The notes beneath the pieces are model-generated. The model did no database searches, was not told where the DNA came from, and saw only the letters and a program-made list of their open reading frames with translations. DNA of 35,536 nt from Fuerstiella sp. (GTDB lineage: Bacteria; Planctomycetota; Planctomycetia; Planctomycetales; Planctomycetaceae), in the NCBI GenBank assembly GCA_014238335.1, contig JABABI010000073.1:1-35536 (forward strand), written 5' to 3'. Position numbers and translations under genes: made by a program. Below, in pieces: positions 7,755-14,938 of the stretch. Every line of letters begins with the position of its first letter. Position 1 is the stretch's first letter.

Positions 7755-9056
7755 CTAAGCAAACAGCTCGGGAATGACGTTGCCGTTCCGAACGATCATG
7801 ACAGGTCGACCGGTCGTGGTCTTGTATTCCTTTTCGTGATTGATGCCGAGGGCGTGGTAGAAAGACGCAGCGACGTCATCCGGACTGAATCCTTCGTTCT
7901 TCGGCAGGGTTCCCTTTGCGTCGCTTTCGCCCAGTACCTGGCCGCCTTTCACGCCGCCGCCCGCCATCAGCATAAACATATTGCGAGGATAATGGTCGCG
8001 ACCGTTGCGCTCTGTATTGATTTTTGGCGTTCGACCAAACTCACCGGTGATGTAAACAACAGTGGAATCCAGCAATCCGCGTGTTTCCAGCCCGGCAAAC
8101 AGAGCGGACAGCGACTCATCCAGCGGTGGCAACTGTCGAGTCGACAGGGCGTCCCAGTTCTCGCGATGAGTGTCCCAGCCTCCGTTGGTGACGGTTATGA
8201 AACGCACTCCGGATTCGACCAGTCGCAGGGCCAGCAGACAACTGGCTCCCAGTCCTGACTTGCCAAACGGCTCTGCGAATTCGGGCGATTCCTTGGAGAT
8301 GTCGAATGCGTCACGCGACTTGGAGCTGGTGATCATGGCGTGAGCCTGTTGCCCGAACTGCCCCAGCCCGTCCAGCAACTGGCTTTCTGCTTCGAATTCA
8401 CCGAAGGTGCGATCCAGTTTGCTCAGCAGGTTGTTGCGTTTCTCGACATCGGTGACGGTCAATCCGCTGCCCAGTGACATGCCACGAACGCGAAACGGAC
8501 TGCCGACCGCCGGCATGGCGCTGGTGTTCATGGGAGCATAACGCACTCCCAGGTAGCCGGGGCGCTGCTGACTTTTGGGAATTGCCACGAACTTCGGCAG
8601 TTCCGGATCACCGGAAAGTTCTTTGCTGACAACGGCACCGTAGCCGGGGAACTCCAATGACGGCAGCGGGCGATTGCCACTATTGACGTATTCTGTGCCC
8701 AACTGGTGAGCTGCCACGCTGTGTGAGACTCCTCGAAGAATGCAAAACTTGTCCATCACCTGTGCAAGCTTTGGCAGATGTTCGGAGATATAAATTCCTG
8801 GGATGTTTGTCTGTATGGGACTGAATTCGCCACGATACTCGTCGGGAGCATCCGGTTTCAGGTCGAACGTGTCCATGTGAGACGGACCACCGTTCAGATT
8901 GATAAAAAGGGCCGACCTGGCCTTGGCGCCTTTGTGCAACTGATTGGCATGGGCCATCTGCATGTAGCTGGCCAGAGAAAGGCCTGCTCCGCCGGCAACC
9001 CCCGCTCGCAAAAAGTCGCGTCGGCCAAATCCATCACATGTTCGAAAAAAAGCCAT
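7755..9056 (-). CDS. DUF1501 protein with Tat signal
   Basis: Planctomycete-type DUF1501 protein, 433 residues. I start at the ATG at 9056, which has an AGGA about 8 bases upstream; the ATG two codons earlier is too close to it. The N-terminus FGRRDFLRAGVAGGAGLSLASYM is a twin-arginine signal (Arg12-Arg13, RRDFL), so the folded protein is exported. Family motifs: FINLNGGPSHMDTFDLKPDAP, CILRGVSHSVAAHQLGTEY, ITVTNGGWDTHRENWD and YITGEFGRTPKIN with GRDHYP. The family is related to the alkaline-phosphatase/sulfatase fold; its chemistry is not established. It almost always travels with a DUF1549/DUF1553 protein, as here (115 bases upstream). It is the last gene of the sigma-factor operon. Confidence 0.93.
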   Translation of the reverse strand: MAFFRTCDGFGRRDFLRAGVAGGAGLSLASYMQMAHANQLHKGAKARSALFINLNGGPSHMDTFDLKPDAPDEYRGEFSPIQTNIPGIYISEHLPKLAQVMDKFCILRGVSHSVAAHQLGTEYVNSGNRPLPSLEFPGYGAVVSKELSGDPELPKFVAIPKSQQRPGYLGVRYAPMNTSAMPAVGSPFRVRGMSLGSGLTVTDVEKRNNLLSKLDRTFGEFEAESQLLDGLGQFGQQAHAMITSSKSRDAFDISKESPEFAEPFGKSGLGASCLLALRLVESGVRFITVTNGGWDTHRENWDALSTRQLPPLDESLSALFAGLETRGLLDSTVVYITGEFGRTPKINTERNGRDHYPRNMFMLMAGGGVKGGQVLGESDAKGTLPKNEGFSPDDVAASFYHALGINHEKEYKTTTGRPVMIVRNGNVIPELFA

Positions 9057-9115
9057 GTTCATAGTCCTGCAGGTGGGATTCCGGTCGTTGCCGGTGCGAT
9101 GTTTCAATGAGCAGC

Positions 9116-9136
9116 GTGGCTGAACAATTCAGCCAC
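9116..9136 (-). promoter_or_regulatory. Intercistronic 9-bp hairpin between the DUF1553 and DUF1501 genes
   Basis: gtggctgaa (9116-9124), loop caa, ttcagccac (9128-9136) is a perfect 9-bp inverted repeat. Flanking cagc (9112-9115) can pair with gctg (9142-9145) with a 5-base bulge. In the leftward transcript it lies between the stop at 9172 and the start at 9056. There is no U-tract after it, so mRNA processing, stabilisation or partial attenuation is likelier than full termination. Confidence 0.45.
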
Positions 9137-9171
9137 AGTACGCTGGAGCCCGATGCGCCAGGAACGATTAG

Positions 9172-11892
9172 TTAATGATTGACGATGAATTCTTTGGTGT
9201 TGAGCAGAGCCCACATGACGCCGCGAAGTCCGTCCATTTCGTTTTCGGCCTGGGCTACGAACTCCGTCGCGTCGGCCGCTTCGGCGTTCGTCGGTTTGCG
9301 ACTCAGGGTTCGCAGGTAGGCATCATCGATTGCTTTGGCGACGTTTACCACAGCGTGGGATGTATTGTCTTCTGAATTGTCTGTGGCACCAGGATTGAGA
9401 TATTGTTTCCACTTCTTTCTGGAGCTTCGTACTTGTGCTTCCATTCTGGCAATCTGATTCTCATTGCCGCCATTCTTTTTCAATCTGGCCAGGGCTGTCT
9501 GTTGAGCTGTCAGCCGATTGGTGTACGTCACGCGAAGCTGCGCCAGTCTGGCGAGTTTACTTTTGTCTGTGCGGGAAGGTGTTCTTGAGGAGAATGGTAC
9601 CCCATTCTCCTTCGCAACCTGAGCCAGCCAACCTTCCTTTGTGTCCAGCATTTCCAGAATCTGACTGTCGTTTCGAAGAAAGATCGTCTGCAGCAGACTG
9701 GGTTCTTCAGATCGGTCACAATCACAGTTGCTTTCGCGGATGGACCGACCAAAAATTGTCATAGCGTAGCTGGCATCGCCGTTGCCGCGATACCGTGTGC
9801 CCGCACCGGTGATTGCGATTGCTCGACCATCCGTGCTGCTTGCGAATCGGGCGAATTTATCGTCGTTGCTGACCGCCTGAGAAACCATGTCCCATGCAAT
9901 CTCGGCCGGCAGACGTCGAGGGACTGCGCGTGCGAAATTGCGTTCGTCAAGTCGATTGGTGGAGTTGGGGCGCCAGCTTAATTGATACGTGCGACTGTTG
10001 AGAATCTCGCGATGCAGCCACTTCATGTCAAATCCGTGAGCAATAAACCCGGTTGCCAGGTGGTCCAGCAACGGGGCGTTACTGGGCGGGTTTGCAAGGT
10101 TCATGTCGTCCGGAGGATTAACGATGCCCACATTGAAATAGGCCGCCCACACTCGATTCACGAATGCTTTTGCAAACAGCGGGTTCTCTGGTGAACGCAG
10201 CCACGCCATGAGTGGTTCGCGAACGTCTTCGTAGCCCGTCAGATCGATAGGTGTTTCGCCCAGCAGGCGAGCTTCCGTTGCGGTCCGTCCACCACCTCTG
10301 CGGACATTTTGTTTCCTGCCCTTGCGCTCGACAACGACAACCTTTGGTGGAGGTGTGGAATAAACTTCACCGAAAGGGATAATTTCGCCCTTCTGTACGA
10401 TTTTGCGAAGTTCGTTCCGTAGCTGTCCGCCCTTCAGGTCGCCGGTGTCAAACTTAGCCAGCATCTGCTTATATTCACCACGGTTCTCGGGTCGCGGATT
10501 CGTATTGCGTCCCGTTACCCCCGTGAAGAATCCCTGGAATCCCTTAAAATCATCCTGAGTCCACTTGTCGAAAGGGTGTTTGTGGCACTGGGCACACTGA
10601 ATTCGCACACCGAGAAATGTGTAGGCAAATCCGATCACTCGGTCTTCCATCTGCTGAAAATTACGCCGTGACCAATAGTGCGGCATCTGTTCGCGGTCTG
10701 CGAACGAGCGATCATTGCCCTTGTGGTAGAGCTGACTAATGTTCGTGCAGTAATCCTCGTATGACTCCCCAGGATCCCGGCTGACTGCCATGACCAGGCC
10801 TTCCACAATTTCGTCGTACGGCACGTTCTGATCGACGCGAGCATGAATCCATTCGTACCACTGCTGCGAGGCGGCCTGCCGAATGGGTGTGACGTTGTTT
10901 AACTGATCATCGCTGTTGCCGGTGAAATCACATAATTTCGTGGTCCACCATGCGGTGTAACCGGGCCGCTCCAGCAGTTCGTCAATCTTCTTGGCTCGTT
11001 TGTCGGACGTTTCGTTTGCCACAAACTGTCGAATCTCCTTGACCGTGGGCAGAGCGCCGGTCACGTCCAGACTGACTCGGCGCAGAAACTCCTCGTCCGA
11101 GCAGCGATCAGACTGAACCACACCCAGTTTCTTCAGCCTGGCGATCACAAGTTCGTCGATCTTTGTGGGGGTTGGCGTGTCCGGGTAGTTCTTACCGGTT
11201 TTGTCGGACACCGGACGCATGACGGGAACTGCCACCACCGCGCTGTCGTAGGAAACGACTACGTGCGTATCACCCGAAGCGGACGCCTCGATGAATCCAC
11301 TGCTCGTGATATCGGCCACCTGATCGTCGTTGGTTTGGAAACGGCACAGGTCTGTGACGTCTTCTCGATTTCCGTCGGACCATACGGCGACGGCTTTCAA
11401 TTGTACCTGCTGTCCATCTTTGCGGAACTGAACCTCAGCAGGAGTTACCATCAGTTCGGACAAAGTTGCCGCATCTTCTGAGCGACCCGGTGAGTCCGCT
11501 TTGACCCAGTTGAGCAGCAGTCGGTGCTGCCATGAACCCGGCTTCAGTCGCTGACCACCCTCGTGTGGGATTTCCATTAACGGTTTCTGCAGTACCAGGC
11601 TTTCCGGCGGCGTCTCCGGGTCAACTCGACCGGATATTTCGTCGTGATCCGCTTTGAAGTTATAGCCGAACAGCGACAGCCGAAATCCGCCTCGCCCCTG
11701 GAACGACCCGTGACATGCGCGACCGTTGCAGCCGAGTTTACCCAGCAGCGGAACGACGTGACGCTGGAAGTCAGGTGTCTCGGTGGTGGCGTCGGCCGCA
11801 AAGCGTACGGCTGCAGTGTCAATCGTCGAGTCACTGGCGGCGACCGCGCCGGTCAAGAGCAGCACGGTAAATATGGTTCCATGTGCCTTCAT
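9172..11892 (-). CDS. Secreted DUF1549/DUF1553 protein with heme-binding-like motifs and Ig-like domain
   Basis: Large planctomycete surface/periplasmic protein, 906 residues, with a signal peptide (FTVLLLTGAVAAS, about 7-20) and a good ribosome site (AGGA 7 bases before the ATG at 11892). Domains in order: a PSCyt1-like segment with CNGRACH (Cys55, Cys60, His61); a bacterial Ig-like (BIG2) domain at about 145-225; DUF1549 at about 245-450, ending with CAQCH (Cys433-His437), a c-type heme-like motif; a low-complexity linker rich in Val/Lys/Arg/Gly at about 515-540; and DUF1553 at about 555-880 containing NRVWAAYFNVGIV. A Lys/Arg-rich coiled-coil insertion lies at about 775-830. Function is unknown; heme attachment is inferred from the motifs only. 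It is encoded just before its usual DUF1501 partner. Confidence 0.93.
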   Translation of the reverse strand: MKAHGTIFTVLLLTGAVAASDSTIDTAAVRFAADATTETPDFQRHVVPLLGKLGCNGRACHGSFQGRGGFRLSLFGYNFKADHDEISGRVDPETPPESLVLQKPLMEIPHEGGQRLKPGSWQHRLLLNWVKADSPGRSEDAATLSELMVTPAEVQFRKDGQQVQLKAVAVWSDGNREDVTDLCRFQTNDDQVADITSSGFIEASASGDTHVVVSYDSAVVAVPVMRPVSDKTGKNYPDTPTPTKIDELVIARLKKLGVVQSDRCSDEEFLRRVSLDVTGALPTVKEIRQFVANETSDKRAKKIDELLERPGYTAWWTTKLCDFTGNSDDQLNNVTPIRQAASQQWYEWIHARVDQNVPYDEIVEGLVMAVSRDPGESYEDYCTNISQLYHKGNDRSFADREQMPHYWSRRNFQQMEDRVIGFAYTFLGVRIQCAQCHKHPFDKWTQDDFKGFQGFFTGVTGRNTNPRPENRGEYKQMLAKFDTGDLKGGQLRNELRKIVQKGEIIPFGEVYSTPPPKVVVVERKGRKQNVRRGGGRTATEARLLGETPIDLTGYEDVREPLMAWLRSPENPLFAKAFVNRVWAAYFNVGIVNPPDDMNLANPPSNAPLLDHLATGFIAHGFDMKWLHREILNSRTYQLSWRPNSTNRLDERNFARAVPRRLPAEIAWDMVSQAVSNDDKFARFASSTDGRAIAITGAGTRYRGNGDASYAMTIFGRSIRESNCDCDRSEEPSLLQTIFLRNDSQILEMLDTKEGWLAQVAKENGVPFSSRTPSRTDKSKLARLAQLRVTYTNRLTAQQTALARLKKNGGNENQIARMEAQVRSSRKKWKQYLNPGATDNSEDNTSHAVVNVAKAIDDAYLRTLSRKPTNAEAADATEFVAQAENEMDGLRGVMWALLNTKEFIVNH

Positions 11893-11991
11893 GCCTGATT
11901 CCTTCGTATATCCTGTGGTTGGTTCTTAGGAGTTTTGCCGACGGACACTGGGGGAACAGTGGCGGTCATCGACAGATGGGAATGTGTTGTC

Positions 11992-12750
11992 TTATGCGCA
12001 GCAGGGTTTCAGACTGTTCTGATGTTTCGATGCTTTACCTTGAGGTGCTGTTTTTGTTTCCGGTCGGGACTTTGTCGTCGCCGTCGTGTTTTTCTTCGTG
12101 GAACGGCGTTGGTTCCTTGCAGCGGCGGTTGCCTGTTTCGCCAGTCGGTTCCAATCACTGATCAGGTCACCTTCCAGTTCTTCAGCACCCATGCCTATCT
12201 GGGCGTCGAGTTGTTCAAGTCGAAGGGCCAGTTTTGACCGATCTTTTCGAAGGCGATCCATCCTGTTTTGCTGTCGGGCCTTTAGCAATTCACGGATTTT
12301 TTTCTCCAGAGCGGGGTCCTGTGACATTGCCCATTTTGCCGTCAGGAGTCGGATTTCGGAGTCAATTTTCCAATTCGTCAATTCGGCCTCAAACCGCACA
12401 GGTTGCTTTTGACGAGAACGTTCGAGCCGCTGCGTTGCGAAATGCACCTCTCGAATTCCGCGTGCAAACGCTGAGGGAGCTGTGTCCCGCAAACGTTCCA
12501 GCAGATCAGCCAATTCCGGATGGTGCTTCCGGGCAAACTTCATAGCGTCGTTTTCCTGATTGACGGACAACTTCGTTGTGCCTGATCGACTGAGCTGTGT
12601 CTGAGTCCTTGCAGAATTTGGCTTTGGTTTGTCGTCAACATTATTGTCCTGAGCAGACACAACGAGCCCGACCAGCGTGAACGACATTGTCGCAAACAGT
12701 CGCAAACAGGTTTGTGTCGTGTCTAAAGTCACTAAAAAAACTCCCGTCAC
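11992..12750 (-). CDS. Secreted helical protein of unknown function, third gene of the sigma operon
   Basis: Not recognised as a named family. From a GTG at 12750 the protein has 252 residues; an alternative ATG at 12687 begins right at the signal-like segment (MSFTLVGLVVSAQ). After the signal, the body is charged and helical: HPELADLLERLRDTAPSAF, then WKIDSEIRLLTAKWA and a long coiled-coil-like stretch (EKKIRELLKARQQNRMDRLR..., RLEQLDAQIG). The last 45 residues are Lys/Thr/Arg-rich and end in CCA. The layout of helical repeats after a signal peptide vaguely recalls periplasmic sensor proteins such as Spy/CpxP, but that is a shape comparison only. It lies 27 bases after the anti-sigma-like gene, so it is probably co-transcribed. 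A direct 10-base repeat lies at 12689-12708 beside the alternative start. Confidence 0.7.
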   Translation of the reverse strand: MTGVFLVTLDTTQTCLRLFATMSFTLVGLVVSAQDNNVDDKPKPNSARTQTQLSRSGTTKLSVNQENDAMKFARKHHPELADLLERLRDTAPSAFARGIREVHFATQRLERSRQKQPVRFEAELTNWKIDSEIRLLTAKWAMSQDPALEKKIRELLKARQQNRMDRLRKDRSKLALRLEQLDAQIGMGAEELEGDLISDWNRLAKQATAAARNQRRSTKKNTTATTKSRPETKTAPQGKASKHQNSLKPCCA

Positions 12751-12777
12751 GCGCCGATCTCGTTCGCGCCAGCGTTC

Positions 12778-13347
12778 CTAAAACAATTCCATGTCATCCG
12801 GAACGATATCATCGACCGGCATGTCACGGCGTTCCAGCCCTTCAATTTCTGACAGCGTTACGTCTGCCAGCATCCAGTCCGGAACGGCCAGGTCCTGTTG
12901 ATTGAAATCGTCATACTCAGATTCATCATCTGTCTGTCCAACGAGGTTTTCCACCCACGCCGCCACCAGCAATTCCGCATCTGCTATATCCGTCTGAACG
13001 ATATCGTCTGTCGGACTTTCTGAGATGTCCGAATGTCCCGACAGGATGATTACCAGGGCAAGGCAACAACATGTGGCCGCAGTAAAAGCAACGGTGCGGT
13101 ATCGTTGCGAGACGCCGGCGTTCAGCGACAGGGTTCCAATCGGTGGCGCAATCGGGCCGTATCGTCGTCCGCTGGCGGCAACGCTCGACGACAGCATCGT
13201 GGCTTCTGCGACCGCTTCGCACAGAGCAGAATCCTGCAGCATCTGTTGTTCAAACGCTTCTGCTTCGACGACAGAGAACTCAGCAGCAACGTATCGGAAC
13301 GCCTGCCAGAGTTGTTCGTCTTGAGAATGGTTTTGTTGACTTTTCAT
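12778..13347 (-). CDS. Single-pass membrane anti-sigma-like protein
   Basis: A 189-residue protein encoded 24 bases after the ECF sigma factor, in the position of a cognate anti-sigma factor. N-terminal cytosolic part (1-82): LWQAFRYVAAEFSVVEAEAFEQQM followed by CEAVAEATML, resembling the helical anti-sigma head of planctomycete proteins but without the His-x3-Cys-x2-Cys zinc motif. One membrane segment at about 85-103 (TVAFTAATCCCLALVIIL), then an outside domain of about 85 residues that is strikingly acidic (DDESEYDDFNQQ, VDDIVPDDMEL). The assignment rests on position and topology rather than a clear family match. The gene is followed by the secreted helical protein after 27 bases. Confidence 0.7.
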   Translation of the reverse strand: MKSQQNHSQDEQLWQAFRYVAAEFSVVEAEAFEQQMLQDSALCEAVAEATMLSSSVAASGRRYGPIAPPIGTLSLNAGVSQRYRTVAFTAATCCCLALVIILSGHSDISESPTDDIVQTDIADAELLVAAWVENLVGQTDDESEYDDFNQQDLAVPDWMLADVTLSEIEGLERRDMPVDDIVPDDMELF

Positions 13348-13371
13348 ACGTATCTCGAACTACCAAGCTGC

Positions 13372-13908
13372 TCATTCGTCTGACAGGCGACGGACCTCGT
13401 TCATGTCTCGTAAATCGATCAATGCACGTCGCATCCATGTGAGGATCGTGCCGAGCGGTTTGTTCATTTCTGCAGCGATGGTGGCAAACGTCTGTCCCTT
13501 CTGAACGCGGCGTATCACCACTTCGCGATAATTCTGATCCAACCTTGCCAAGGCGATTCGGACGGCGTCTTCTTCTTCCACCGAGATTATAAACTGCAGA
13601 CCGTCCGCTGAATCCAGTTCCAGCGCCGACGCGTTGGACTCCCAAACTGCTTTTTGGAGTCGAATTCGCCGTGACATTCCTCGTTTTAGCTCTCGTGCCT
13701 CATTTAATGCAATCTTGAACAGCCAGCCCCTGATCGTTTGCGGGTTGACAGCCGAACACGCTTCAATGGCTTTGATGACCGTACGCTGGAAAACTTCATC
13801 TACGAGATGTTCGTCGCGCAATACGCCCCACAGGAATGCTCGCAGATCCCGCTCGAATTCCACGCATGCCTGCTCGACAAGATTGCGAATTTCGGCATCA
13901 TGGGCCAA
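13372..13908 (-). CDS. ECF-family RNA polymerase sigma factor
   Basis: Extracytoplasmic-function sigma factor of 178 residues that would direct RNA polymerase to its own operon and perhaps others. Region 2 is seen at about 15-75 (LRDEHLVDEVFQRTVIKAIEA, then TIRGWLFKIALNEARELKRG, the -10 recognition part). Region 4 is at about 118-170 (ALARLDQNYREVVIRRVQKGQTFATIAAEMNKPLGTILTWMRRAL, a helix-turn-helix that would read the -35 box). The start is a TTG at 13906-13908, supported by a GGAG about 8 bases upstream (13917-13920). It is the first gene of the leftward operon sigma > anti-sigma > unknown > DUF1549/1553 > DUF1501, which suggests control by an envelope signal. Confidence 0.92.
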   Translation of the reverse strand: MAHDAEIRNLVEQACVEFERDLRAFLWGVLRDEHLVDEVFQRTVIKAIEACSAVNPQTIRGWLFKIALNEARELKRGMSRRIRLQKAVWESNASALELDSADGLQFIISVEEEDAVRIALARLDQNYREVVIRRVQKGQTFATIAAEMNKPLGTILTWMRRALIDLRDMNEVRRLSDE

Positions 13909-14057
13909 CGAGGAAGCTCCGATCTACAAAACGCTGTGGAACAAGATGAATCCGGGCATTCGATTATTTCAATTCATTCGAAGATTGCCTAAGCCACATG
14001 TTCTATCTGTCACACAATCAGCGGAAATAAGCCGCGAAGACCTGTTGAGGTTCAATA
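13909..14057. promoter_or_regulatory. Divergent promoter region, ECF operon / esterase
   Basis: A 149-base spacer between divergent genes. It must contain the promoter of the leftward ECF operon (possibly autoregulated) and that of the esterase, whose ribosome site GAGG lies 8 bases before its ATG (14058). No ECF-type box could be named with confidence. Confidence 0.35.
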
Positions 14058-14879
14058 ATGCTTGGCAATTTGGGCAGGATATTCTCGGTCTTAAAAGGCT
14101 CTGCTGTTAAGAGCGTTCAGGTGTCGGAGTCGGGCGTTGCACCGGCGGAATCCGTCCTGAAGCACTGGTTCTCTAACGAAATTGACGGACACCGCGTCGA
14201 TGTGTTTGAGCCTGCGCTGCCGGATAAACCGGCTGGATGTGTGCTGTTTCTACATGGTCACGGTCGGGTGATGTTGAACGGCAATCCCACCTTCAGTGCG
14301 TTGCTTCGTCAGCACAATCTGGCCGCGGTGTGCCCTGACGGGCAGCGATCATGGTGGATGGACCGCATCTGCTCAGAGTTCTCCGCGGACATTAGCGCTC
14401 AACAATGGCTGGTGGACCGGGTGCTGCCCTTTGTTCAGGACCGGTGGAGCATCGAGCCGCCACGAATTGCGTTACTTGGAGTCAGTATGGGGGGGCAGGG
14501 AGTCCTGCAACTCAGTTATCGACATGCGGCTCAATTTCCCGTGGTTGCTGCGATCTCGCCCGCAGTGGACTTCTATCAGCTGTCCGGTCAGGGGCTGCCG
14601 CTCGACGAAATGTTTCAGGACGCCGAAGAGGCGCGGCAGGCCACGGTTGTACTCAATCTGCACCCGCTCGCATGGCCCCGAAAACAATGGTATTGCTGCG
14701 ATCCCGATGACAGTGACTGGTTCGACGGGTGTGCTCGGCTGGGCATGAAGTTGTCATCGTCCGGCATATTGCATGAGCGCGATCTGGAAACCTCGGCGGG
14801 CGGCCACTCGTGGGAATACTTCAACCACATGGCCCCGACAGCCATTCAGCACATCGCTGACGGATTGGCATCCTGCTGA
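14058..14879 (+). CDS. Alpha/beta-hydrolase, esterase-D-like
   Basis: A 273-residue serine hydrolase with the alpha/beta fold. Seen: CVLFLHGHGR, the oxyanion-hole segment after the first core strands; the nucleophile elbow GVSMGGQG (Ser143); an acid candidate in CDPDDSDWFDG (Asp215-Asp220); and the catalytic His250 in AGGHSWEYFNHM. The GGHSWxYW-like ending and GVSMGG elbow resemble S-formylglutathione hydrolase/esterase D and related feruloyl-esterase-like enzymes, but the substrate cannot be named. No signal peptide, so it is probably cytosolic. The start at 14058 has GAGG 8 bases upstream. It faces the NHLRC2-like gene convergently. Confidence 0.85.
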   Translation: MLGNLGRIFSVLKGSAVKSVQVSESGVAPAESVLKHWFSNEIDGHRVDVFEPALPDKPAGCVLFLHGHGRVMLNGNPTFSALLRQHNLAAVCPDGQRSWWMDRICSEFSADISAQQWLVDRVLPFVQDRWSIEPPRIALLGVSMGGQGVLQLSYRHAAQFPVVAAISPAVDFYQLSGQGLPLDEMFQDAEEARQATVVLNLHPLAWPRKQWYCCDPDDSDWFDGCARLGMKLSSSGILHERDLETSAGGHSWEYFNHMAPTAIQHIADGLASC

Positions 14880-14938
14880 TAGAGATCCAACCGCTCGTTG
14901 GCCGTACCTGCACACGACATATGATCTGTTGCGTGGTG

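Noticed and set aside
7698..8258. 186-codon open frame on the plus strand
   Set aside because: Antisense to the DUF1501 gene.
12689..12708. 10-base direct repeat gtcgcaaaca x2
   Set aside because: Only two copies and within or beside the start of a coding region; not enough to call a regulatory repeat.
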